A stretch of DNA of 64,000 nucleotides from positions 44,869,053 to 44,933,052 of the forward strand of contig CM060732.1 in assembly GCA_030704615.1 (NCBI GenBank). Reading direction: 5' to 3'. The translations under genes were made by a program, and so were the position numbers. The stretch comes from Takakia lepidozioides. Its lineage: Eukaryota > Streptophyta > Takakiopsida > Takakiales > Takakiaceae. This document shows, in pieces, positions 45,986 to 55,419 of this stretch. Numbering within the stretch: the stretch's first letter is position 1; each line of letters begins with the position of its first letter. The notes under the pieces were generated by a model. It was not told the origin of the DNA, did not search any database, and worked only from the letters and a program-made list of their open reading frames with translations.

Positions 45986-46501
45986 ATGTCCACCACGACG
46001 ACGACATCGGATAGGTCGGAGAGTGCAGCTGATGCGGTGGATTCGCATGGGGAAGTACCTGCGACATATACTCATGTCGGGAGGCGACCTGGAAAGAGAC
46101 CACGACAGACGAATTGGTCTGAAAGGGAAATGCACTGGCTTGCAGTTGCGAAGAAAGAGGAATGGGAAGCATGGAAGGAATCTACTGCCCGAGGGAATAT
46201 GGTTGTGGACAGGGTGAAGTGGGAAAAGGTGGTTCGGTTCATGGAGAGCCACGGGGTGAAGGACCGTGATGTGGTCAGCTGCAACAACAAATGGAATATG
46301 ATAACAAAATTGTACAGAGATATCCGAGGACATCAGCTCCACGCGACAGGCAATCAGGATTACTGGGGCATGGATGGCAAGGAGCGAGTAGCTCTAGGCC
46401 TTCCAAAGGCATTCAGCAAGGACCTTTACAGCGACATAGACTTTTTGGCGGAGCGAGCATGCAATGCTCTGCGAGCCACTTCGAGCAGCATGCACATGCA
46501 G
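45986..46501 (+). CDS. Harbinger Myb/SANT-like protein, exon 1
   Basis: The open frame of 172 codons from ATG 45986-45988 runs without a stop to a donor (ATGCAG|GTAAAC at 46501/46502). Residues 1-35 are Thr/Ser-rich. Residues 38-130 resemble the trihelix/Myb_DNA-bind_4 domain: RQTNWSEREMHWLAVAKKEE, then DRVKWEKVVRFMESHGVKDR and CNNKWNMITKLYRDIRGH. A YW.M....R...GLP.AF segment follows, seen in PIF/Harbinger-associated Myb-like proteins that bind element ends and carry the transposase into the nucleus. The expected second exon is not downstream on this strand; a likely one lies inverted at 47722-47220. Confidence 0.72.
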
Positions 46502-47219
46502 GTAAACTTTTGCAGATAATCCCCTTTTATATGGTTACACTCATGCTAAACAGTCAGGAATTTTGAAGTATGCAAACCCCGGCTGCTTGCAATGAGGTAG
46601 AATTCTGAGTTGGTTCTTAGTTTGCAAGTTGAGGTCAAAATTTGTCTGAACTACTACCATCAAACTGTCTATCCAGATCTGTCTCCATACCTCCCTTTAC
46701 ATATCCTTGCAGGAAAACCAGTTTTTGGGTCCACAACATAGCGGGAAAAAATGAAATGTTATGTCCAAGCTGGAATTATCTGTACATGCTCTGACAATTG
46801 GGGGCTTAACTATACTCGTTGTGCGTTCAGCAACCGTGACTTCAGTGTCATTAGCTTTCTTCAGTCCAATGTCTACTTCTGAATTTGCAGCCTCATGTAT
46901 TGGCTGGCCGCCCCCTTCGTCAACAGCTCTTGGGTCCCTCCAGCAGCCAACAGAAGCTGCACAACAATAGCTGCTTTGTGTAAACTGCAAACAGAATTAG
47001 CATATCCTGAGCTGAGGGACATAAAATCAAGCACACTCAGAGCACATTCATGTACCTGCTGCGGCCATTGCTGGCCATGGTTTTGGCTGATCAAGTCTCT
47101 TTGTTGCCAGCAGCACCCTGTTTCTCCACCAAATTCCCAAAATGCTCCACAAGTTTCCCAAAGTGGCTAACCATTGCTCGCCTATCCTCGGATGCTGCCC
47201 GCCGATCCACTGATATCTC

Positions 47220-47722
47220 TTATTCCGCATTGACAGCTATCTGAGCCTTTTTAACCTCAAACTGGAACATATTTTTTTGCAGCTCCAAAGTCTTTTCAAA
47301 CCTGTCTGTCTTCTCTTTCCTGCTCTCCTCCATGTTTTTTGCTACACCCTCATTTGCAGCTTTAAACGCATTGAGCAGCTCTGTGCTAGCAGTGAATTTT
47401 TTTTCTTGCTAGTGGAGTTTGGAAATGGGGCTGTTGATGTGCTCGTGTAACGGGGCATTGGAGGCCGCCACTGGCCAAGGTTTGAAAGCGAACGAAAATC
47501 ATTTGGATGGGCAACCATCCGTTGGCCCATTGAACGAATTTCGATTGATCTCATATTACTCTGGGGCCTCTTACATGGAGGTGGGACTGCAGGTTCTTCG
47601 ACATTTGCATCCGATCCTTCAGTGCCCGCTGGAGGTTGCTCCAAGGACGGATCATCAAGCTCAACCTGCAATGCAGGTGTCTCAACTTGCACGACCGGTG
47701 GCTCAACCTCCATGCAGGCAAT
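47220..47722 (-). pseudogene. Inverted C-terminal exon of a Harbinger Myb-like protein
   Basis: On the minus strand an acceptor (TTTGTGCAG at 47723-47731) opens a frame. Its first part is Pro/Glu/Val-rich (MEVEPPVVQVETPALQVELD), its middle contains GQRMVAHPNDFRSLSNLG, and it runs into an eight-base homopolymer at 47397-47404. One frame over it continues as a coiled coil, STELLNAFKAANEGVAKNME then KTLELQKNMFQFEVKKAQIA, ending at TAA 47220-47222. A variable linker followed by a coiled coil is the usual C-terminal layout of plant Harbinger Myb-like proteins. Its orientation is opposite to the Myb exon at 45986, which implies an inversion or two elements in opposite orientation. Confidence 0.5.
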
Positions 47723-48197
47723 CTGCACAAACCCCTCCAGAATGAATAGAAAGAAAAGAGAACATGAATGTATGGAAGTAGAAAAGATACTACATGAAAC
47801 TTTTCCCTTATGAAAACCCTTGAACTATGATAACTAATATCTCGCAGCTTGTTGGGGGAGAAAACCTCACTATTCCAGAAAGCACATGGAACATCAACAG
47901 TGAAGGGGTGGTGGCACCATTGTTGATTATGGTACAACTCTCATATATTTGACTGAGGGGCACCTCTATCACATATTGTCACCATTGATCAAAGTGGTCT
48001 TGTCTCACTAAAACTTGAGAAAGATCACTTGCTCTCAATGGCATACTTATCTTGGAGAAAGGAACATTGGATTACTCTGTAATAGACGGCACTTGACCAT
48101 GATCAGACAATGACTATTTAAACTGTCGATTCCCCGACACAATTAAAGCTCTAGCTGCAGACATACTGGGAGACAAGAACCAAGATATGATATTAAC

Positions 48198-48317
48198 CTT
48201 GCACGCCATCCTGTGAGAAAGTTACAACCCCACTGATTCCAGGAGTCCCTGTTAGCACTGCCACAGCCTTCAATGGTGCCACTGGCACCTTCGATATGTG
48301 AGTCTTTCCCTTGGATC
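48198..48317 (-). pseudogene. Cu/Zn superoxide dismutase, exon fragment
   Basis: The minus-strand exon has an acceptor (TTGCCTCCACAG) before 48317 and a donor (CAAG|GTTAAT) at 48198/48197. It encodes PLKAVAVLTGTPGISGVVTF followed by SQDGVQ, the first strands of the Cu/Zn SOD beta barrel. The copper ligands in the next exon (HVHALGD region) are not present. A weak downstream echo near 47985 (TICDRGAP) might be a later exon but is not secure. Cu/Zn SODs convert superoxide to oxygen and peroxide. This is an isolated exon. Confidence 0.7.
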
Positions 48318-50630
48318 CTGTGGAGGCAATGTTGCTAAGAGTAAAAGAACAAGTAAATGGGAGGCAGAAGGAGGAGGAGGACTACCAGACAAGACAAATC
48401 TCAAGGGAACTTGTCCCTTAGTGACACCCACTGGAAGCATGGGGCCTCTGCTGGTTGGAATCTGGTGCCAAGGAACTCTTTAGGTTTTTACCACCTGTGC
48501 CACTAGACCAACCAAGCAAGTCTGCATGAGCACAAGTTTTGTGGCATGTTTTTCAAGCACCATGTTCTGGGTTTTGTTACCAGATTCTTCTTGCGGAGGG
48601 GGGGTGTCTCGATAACAAGTACTACTCAGATCTCTAGTAACCTTTTGGAGGCAAACTTCTCTCTGTTTGACTCCATGAAATTAAGGCCTGATTCCTAGAG
48701 TGTTGTCATTTAATGTTGTGTGCGTTTTGCATTTCTTCTGTGACCGCCTTTCTATTGGGTTTTTCTTAATAGAGCCATACCATTAGAACCTACACAACAC
48801 TGTAATAGCTACCCAGAGCTCAATTGTGGAAAAATGGGCAATGAGGCTTTCCTGTGGATGGGGGGCTTCAAGTTTATTTGATTCCAATCACATGTGATGG
48901 AGTTTGATAAGAATTTGTTCTCTTTGAATTCATAGCTGTCACATATTTCTACACGGATAGAGATTGAGACTTTTGTGATCCTCTGGGAGTGTAAACACTC
49001 ATCAATGTAGTCAACTGCAGAGAAAATTTGCCTTCCCAGAAACCAATTTGCATTTTTAGGAACCCCCTGAGGATGGCCCTGCCCTTCCCATGAGCCCAGT
49101 AGTCCACCCCTGGATGCTACCAAACATCATCAATGTCACTAAACACCACATTGCAAAGCATTGTAGCTCAAACTACCCGGCCTCGATTTGAGAGCTGAGC
49201 ATCGGTGCTATACAAGGGTTTACAGCACCAGAAATTTTCATTACATCAGGTATGCTTACAGCTTTTTGTCACGATCACAGTTCTACCATTACAAAACAGA
49301 GTCTGACTAGTTGTTGGTAATACAAGCAAATTTTATTCAAGGAGGAGTTTAGACTTGAACTATATCATCACTCCAGCAGAGAGCAATGGGAGCTCTCCTT
49401 GAGTCCTCTCCCTATCAATCGCGACCCTCCAATCCAGATAACCCATGCTACGAAACCTTAGAAGAATATTGGAAGGACTAATAAAGAAGAACCGCAAAGA
49501 CCAAATCGCATATCAGTGGTGTCCTTTGCCACCATGTTTGGCCTCCTCCTCAGCATGGCGCAGGTGCCGAATCTCCGTGGGCCAGCCAACGGCGTAAGAG
49601 AGAAGGAAGAGGGAGATCATCGCATCGTTCAAAGGCCTGACGCTGTCACACTCGACTTCACAAAGCTGGGCACTTCCTTCAGCTTCATGCTGGCAAGCCC
49701 TCTCAGCGACGAGAACGCCATCTTCGGCTGCCTTGCTCAGAACAAGCATACTAACAAAGACCTCCTCGCCTTCGATTGCAGGCTCTCGAGAACACAGACA
49801 AGTTTGCTGACCCTTTCTGGCCACTTCCCTTTCCTCCTTTCCGTTTCTCTGTTCCATTCATGGGAACATGTTCTCGAGAAGTTTTCATTGTAGACTGTTT
49901 CGAGAACTGTTTCTTTGTCTCTCTTTTCACAAAAACATGGGCTCATGTTGTGAAGAACAAACTGAGACCCATCAGTGCTGTCTTTGCAGGGATCATGAGG
50001 AATACTGGATGGCAAAGGAAAATTTCCAGAACAAGACTCGGTAGCTCGAGTCTGAAGCAGAGGTCAAATTCGATACTCGATACTGCCATTCATAGGCCCC
50101 TGTCAGCGTCCTCTCTCTTTGGTTTTGGCAGGTCAATCGTATGCCATTGTCTCTCTACTCTTACCGTTACCAGTGTTGCTTGCTCTGTCTGGATATAGGT
50201 TGCTTCGTTGCTTCAATGGGGATTAGGTGTTGGTAGTTGAGTTTCTCGAGTGCTAATTGCAGCTCCCTGATCTTTCTGTACTTCCACAATCCCTGATCTT
50301 CATCTATTCAGCAGCATTTGTGTGTGTCACTTGTTCACTGCCTGACGTTTCTTCTGTTTGTTTATTCAACCCCAATGTCGATGTCCTGCACATCTGTTTT
50401 CACATCTCCTTGCTATGACCGCCTCTGTGTATCCCCATCGTTCCTGCGAACGTTTGATATGACATACCTGGTTGGGGGGTTGAGCCCACTGATATACCAC
50501 AGCCAGCAAGCAGGTTCGAAGGGAAAGAGTATTATTCATACTAGAGAGCATCGATCGTGCAGAGTATGACGTTCATTAAACCACTGCTGCTATAGCCTTC
50601 CAGTATCAGCACGGGACATAGATAGAGAAT
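48318..50630. other. Unassigned stretch
   Basis: No recognised gene. Overlapping frames at 49513-49857 (minus, 114 codons) and 49516-49893 (plus, 125 codons) are moderately GC-rich and might contain worn exons, but I find no domain. A plus-strand frame at 50318-50569 is rich in hydrophobic and Ser residues and is also unassigned. Confidence 0.35.
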
Positions 50631-50639
50631 GTACTCATA

Positions 50640-51470
50640 GACGTTGTTTGTTAGCCTTGTGGCCATTGACCCCGCGCCCGGTTTGAGCGGAACACAAAGG
50701 GGCAGAACCTACGTTTGTCAAAGGCTGATGCCGTTAGTAAGACTTACCTTTGAATAAACAATTATTGATCTAGGTTTCCCAGCTATCCTCTAGAAATCCC
50801 TTTCCAGATGCGTCAACCTGCTGTATGTGGTTTGGGGCCCAAAAAGGGCCTGGGCTTTTGGCTCAGCATCAACTCTTTCAAAGTTGATAACCAGAGGTAC
50901 AGGCACAATTCCCTTCGTAAACTTGAAGAGAGCATCTCTCTGGTGAGAGAACACAAGAGAAAGAATCAGAAAATGAATAGTCTTCAGGTTGCCCACACAA
51001 TGGGCAATTGCAAGCTCCCTTTCCTCTCTGTGCAGTATCACAGAAACCAAGAGCAAGGAAAATAATGCTGCACAAGGACTGTCTCATACAGGGCTCTTTG
51101 GGTCCCCTGAAGGCCTCTGCCAGGGATCTCCGAGAAAATAGGGCACCAGAAGAAAACAGGATCTTCTGTCTCCACTTGTACCATTGGACAAGTCCTGTAC
51201 TCGAGAGGAGACAATGTACATGAGACGTTGTTTGTTGTAGCCTTGTGGCCACAGACCCAGCACCCAGTGTGGGCAGAACAAGAGGGAACAGACACTACCT
51301 TTGTGAAGGGCTCATTCCGGTAGTGGGATGGCTTACCTTGATATAAACAATTGGTTCAGGCTTTCAAGATATCCTCTAGAAAGCCCTCACACAAATCTGC
51401 TGTGTCTGAGCTGCCCGGCAATTAGACCCCAACAGTGCCAGGGCTGTAGGCTCAGCCTCGGGATTTTCAG
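50640..51470 (-). repeat. Two direct copies of a LINE 3' segment
   Basis: Blocks at about 50645-50930 and 51220-51470 are similar, sharing AGACGTTGTTTGTT, AGCCTTGTGGCCA, ATAAACAATT, ATCCTCTAGAAA and GCTCAGC. On the minus strand the second copy reads into a Cys-rich peptide (CSAHTGCWVCGHKA, ETEDPVFFWCPIFSEI) resembling the zf-RVT zinc-binding domain at the C-terminus of plant LINE ORF2 proteins, as in the clearer copy at 51591-51839. Confidence 0.5.
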
Positions 51471-51481
51471 AGGGAGAGAGA

Positions 51482-51840
51482 GAAATGAAATGAAATGAAA
51501 TGGTGCTTTATAACGTCCGCGGAAAGCTCGTAGAGCTTATGGGACAAAATGGAAGAAAACATGAGAGAGGAACAAATCCAGAAACCACAATTAATGTTCT
51601 AGCGATTGTCTAAGGGTGAAGGCCTCGTGTAAGTAGGCTGCCACGCATTTTTGATCCTCATAGTGAAAGACATCAGTGAGAGTTTGGGTTCCACTGAATA
51701 AACAGTGAAATCTCCCACGGATCTCGTAGTATAGAGGGCAGTAGAAGAAGTGTTCTTCAGTTTCAATTTCCTTGCAGCGCCCTATGCAAGCTGGACATAG
51801 GCGAGAGAGAGACACACACACACACACACATACACACACC
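51482..51840 (-). pseudogene. LINE ORF2 C-terminus and 3' end
   Basis: On the minus strand the frame 51839-51591 reads LCPACIGRCKEIETEEHFFY, then CPLYYEIRGRFHCLF and CVAAYLHEAFTLRQSLE. This is the CX2C...HX4C zf-RVT pattern that ends ORF2 of plant LINEs. About 110 bases of 3' untranslated region follow and end in (ATTTC)n (plus-strand AAATG repeats at 51484-51502). The 5' part is replaced by a (CA)n run at 51812-51839, so the copy is 5'-truncated. The same tail is found at 38985-39062. Confidence 0.7.
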
Positions 51841-53397
51841 TCTCAATGGCTAATCAACCTCCCATAACATCTGCAGCTTCTTTAGGTCTGTCTCATATAC
51901 AGCCTCATTTGTCTGCAAGCTGGCCTCCTTCGCCACCTCTATCAATGGGAGAGCAGCAGCAGCAGCAGCCTCCCTTTACTTCTTCTCAGCCTTTGCAATC
52001 GCCCCAGCCTTCATTGTGTTTCTCTTGTTGCTGTTGCTCATGACTGTCAGATTCCACGCAGCCTTCCCGTTGGAGTGAGTGTTGACCTTTCACCTTTTCC
52101 ACCTGGGCATTCTGAAACAAAATCAGTGGGTTTCACACGTGCTAACTTCCAGTCTGCACTATGATTCACTGAGAACCCACAGTTCATCTGATTTCAACAG
52201 CCTGCATAACACCTACACAAGGACTATTTCCCCAAACGAGCTAGATCAGCCACACAACAGCATTATTCAGTCCCTCTTAGTACCTACCTGTCTGTCTGGT
52301 AAATCCAACCCCCCACCGACACACATAAAACCCTGCCAATGCACCTTTTATCCTGTGGTCTCTGTACGCGTTGTCCACCTAGTAAGGTGCCAAACCAGCT
52401 TCACTAGCTGGAAGTAACAAGGGTTGTGACTAATCATCTCTCTCACAGGTGGCAACCATGATGACTAAGAGGGAGAGACAAACCATTGCCTCTGTAGGTA
52501 ATGAAGTAATCTGCAAATTCGTTGACTGGATGCTGTAGCTACAATTCTTGATGTCTCAGATCATCATCACCTCAGAAATTCTTGACTTCTCTCACACTTC
52601 AGAGTATGATCATACAATTCCCTCATTAAAAGTGCTGCCTGACAATCTTTGTGCCAAAATGAGTGCATGTTTCTTGTGTCCCAGACCCCATGCTTGCGAA
52701 CTGGTGGGGGTCAAATCCAATCCTCACCACCAATTTCCAGAACATAAATGTTTCATCCACATGGAAATTACGTCTGGGGATTTCATATCCCGTGACCTAA
52801 GAATGTTTTATTTTGCAGATACTGTACTGACACATATCTGCACACATCACTATAGCTCAGACAAAATGATTCTCCACTCAAGACTTCAGTAGCAATGATT
52901 ATCCGGGTGAGATCTGGACATACATGGGTTCCTGAAGTAAGTGCCATCCAAGTGCCAAGCACGTTAGAATTCTCCTCCATGACCCCAGTAGATTCCATGT
53001 CACTTCCAGGCACGATTGATGTTAAGACCAACCGACTACATGCACCCAACGAATCCTCATATTCGCCAAGTTTAGAAGGCACAGTGTGAATTATTCCTCT
53101 CCAGATGAACACGTCATGAGTCTCAGGCTTGTTCACCTCTTTCCTTCTCAGATTCAACATCACCCGAGAATTCTGAATGACAAACTCAGAGTCATGTGCA
53201 AGAGCAACACATACAACCCCTAAATTCCACCGACCTTGACCCTCACTGCAATGGAAAGACCTTCCTGGATAGGGCTATGCACATGCACACCCGCAGATTG
53301 CCCCAACCATATTGAATGCCACACTTGGGGCTGATGAGATTACTAAATCAGGTGGAATGGCGGGGTGTAAAGAGGGAAGTGGAGTGGTGGGAAGCAC
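51841..53397. other. Unassigned stretch
   Basis: A short plus-strand frame with a Gln run (about 51954-51968) lies at 51846-52043. A minus-strand frame at 52783-53163, extendable upstream through VVCVALAHDSEFVIQNSRVM, looks protein-like and could be a later exon of the BTB gene on the same strand, but I cannot align it with confidence. Confidence 0.35.
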
Positions 53398-53913
53398 CTG
53401 CAAAGAAAGCTTTGGAAGGAGATGAACGACCTCGCGCGATGCATGCGGGCAAATAAATGTCCAACAAGCATTTCTTATCAGGTCGGCAAACCAGCCATAG
53501 CAATGCCACTCGGACAGCTGCTTCTAAGCAACAAAAGTGTCCACCCTCAAGTTGGCTACAATGCACTGCACACACTTGTCACAGAACTCCATCCAACAAA
53601 AACACCCTGCGACCAGTGCTGCCATCACATTATCTCCAATGAAAACTGGGCTCATACCATACATGTAGGAGAAGGCAATCTCCAGTCCCTCCGCGCTCAC
53701 AGAAGGGTCATCAATCTGCAGTTCGATTTGCAGCTTTCTGTACTCTGTCCAGGGGCCTGAGAGAAGTAAATGGAAGTACGAAGACTGCAAGAGTATAATC
53801 CGATAGAGCGGATAGTCCTTCCCCATAAAATTTAAGGTTATGTCCGAGAACATATACCCCTGCAACCCCTGCTGCTGCACATGCTCGCAAAGTGCAACCC
53901 CCGCCTCCACCAC
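53398..53913 (-). pseudogene. BTB/POZ (germ-cell-less-like) protein, broken exon
   Basis: Starting at an ATG at 53911-53913, the minus-strand frame carries a BTB/POZ fold: CEHVQQQGLQGYMFSDITLN, YRIILLQSSYFHLLLSGPW and GLEIAFSYMYGMSPVFIGDN. The blocks follow the plant germ-cell-less-like group, which serve as substrate adaptors of Cullin-3 ubiquitin ligases. A TAG at 53524-53526 interrupts the frame. Beyond it the text continues in frame with EWHCYGWFADLIRNACWTFI and REVVHLLPKLSLQ, matching the post-BTB part, up to a donor (TTTGCAG|GTGCTT) at 53398/53397. The stop makes it a probable pseudogene unless it is a sequencing error. Upstream exons are not identified. Confidence 0.66.
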
Positions 53914-55000
53914 TGCACTTTTCCCCTCTCTCCCCCAACCCGCTTCAAGTCGCAGTGCAACCCAGAATCTCTCATCCCTCCCTCACCCGCAGCCCAGGTG
54001 TCACTCCCGTCGTCCCAGGGAAGAAGACACCTGCTGCACCTATCTCCTCCACAATGTGCAGCATCTGCTGGTCGCCAATAAATTTCTTCTTCCATGGGCT
54101 CTGGCATCTGCTTGCAAGCCAGGCCTCCTTCCTCAATACACCATAGTGTTATGCGCTTCTTACTCCAGTTCTTTGGATGGTTTATGGACAGGCGGCCTGC
54201 AATCGAAAGCTTCGTGGATGGTTGCTGGACTTGCACAACACATCTACCATATCGGAACCACAGCTTCACTTCACCAACATTCAGCACAAGCAGAGCAGAG
54301 CAGGGCATACAAGAGCTTGGTCGTTGATTGCGACACCTAGAAAATGTACTCACGAGCCACAGACTCACATCAACTTCACTGCCTTGCAGTACAAGAAGAC
54401 CCGCGAAGGACAACAGCATGCATCAACCCCTACCTTACAGTAGCACTCTCTCTCTGCCTACTACGAATGAGCACCCCCAAATCACTCGCACTCACTAAAG
54501 CATCAATATTGGACCAGCAAAGTACATGCCAGGGGGTGCAGGCTATTTGCAACTAAGTTGTGGCGTCTCTCCATCTCGCATTGCTTCTCCCCTCCCCTCC
54601 CTCCCCCTGCTGGTACTACATAAATGGACCCATGGCACGTGGCTGGGCACAAGGACAGTGAGCAGCAAGGGACACCGATTCACGGCACTGCCAGGCAGCA
54701 CAGATGGACCACAGGAGTGCTTGAGGAGGCTTGCTGGATTTTTGCTGGTCCTGTGCAGCATGTCTAGTAGTTCGACATGCTTCCAACCCCCAACCCCCTT
54801 GCTAAGCAGCTTGCATCTCCACTTCCAGTTCTCTGTCTCCTCATGGGCTTGACCAACCTGCCCCAATTACAACGTGGACCAGATGCCAGGGCACATAGGC
54901 TGGATGCAGCCATGTATCTCCAACATCAATCTCTGTTATATACATTTCTCCCCCTGCTGTGCACCCCAATGGACAAATCACTCCACTACCAGGCAGTGTA
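53914..55000. other. GC-richer stretch, many short open frames, no gene assigned
   Basis: Frames on both strands remain open because of C-rich composition. A minus-strand frame at 53838-54419 (193 codons) overlaps the start of the BTB exon in another frame and has no recognised domain. Upstream exons of the BTB gene may lie here. Confidence 0.35.
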
Positions 55001-55074
55001 GAATTGCGCTAAAAGTAAGACGGGTTCCTCAGGACATCTGTCCTGAGGAGCTCATCTTATTTTTAGAGCAATTC
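55001..55074. repeat. Foldback element, 36-bp arms
   Basis: Arm 55001-55036 starts GAATTGCGCTAAAAGTAAGA and ends TCCTCAGGACA. The arm at 55039-55074 is its reverse complement with about six mismatches. Only TC separates them, so the whole 74-bp stretch is a near-perfect hairpin. It is probably the remnant of a small MITE, or a microRNA-like hairpin. Confidence 0.75.
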
Positions 55075-55099
55075 CACGGGTCCTCGTGAACTCCTGATC

Positions 55100-55350
55100 G
55101 CCCACAGTGAGTACCCAAGGCGGAACGCGTCAAGATCATAGAATAAACCGGCAACATCCTATCCACGCAAGCCACCATCCTCTTCAATTGAATCTTCAGC
55201 TCTGAGACCTCAGCAGCGAGTTCCTCAACCTTCTTGTACACAGACTCGGATGGTACATCATCGGAGCTGAACAACCTAGATGGCACCAATCTTCGCAAAC
55301 CCAAAGCATGAAAGCGCACTGAAATCTCCCGCATGGCCGCCATCATCCTG
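55100..55350 (-). other. Open frame with mitochondrial-type start and coiled coil
   Basis: Within the minus-strand frame 55029-55415, a start at MMAAMREISVRFHALGLRRL is followed by VPSRLFSSDDV and a coiled coil, ESVYKKVEELAAEVSELKIQ. An Arg/Ser-rich amphipathic start with RLFSS resembles a mitochondrial presequence. No family is recognised. It could be an exon fragment of a small mitochondrial protein; it lies next to the foldback element and the LINE remnant. Confidence 0.35.
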
Positions 55351-55419
55351 CAGTTGCTTACACATGTCAATATGGAAAGTAGAAGTGGTGATTGAACATA
55401 GACCCCTACTCTCAATCAA

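Noticed and set aside
47940-48197. Later exons of the Cu/Zn SOD
   Set aside because: A short TICDRGAP-like echo exists, but frames break at once and the copper and zinc ligand histidines are not seen.
53840-54340. 166-codon plus-strand frame
   Set aside because: C-rich composition keeps several frames open. No domain is seen, and the minus strand carries the BTB coding signal.
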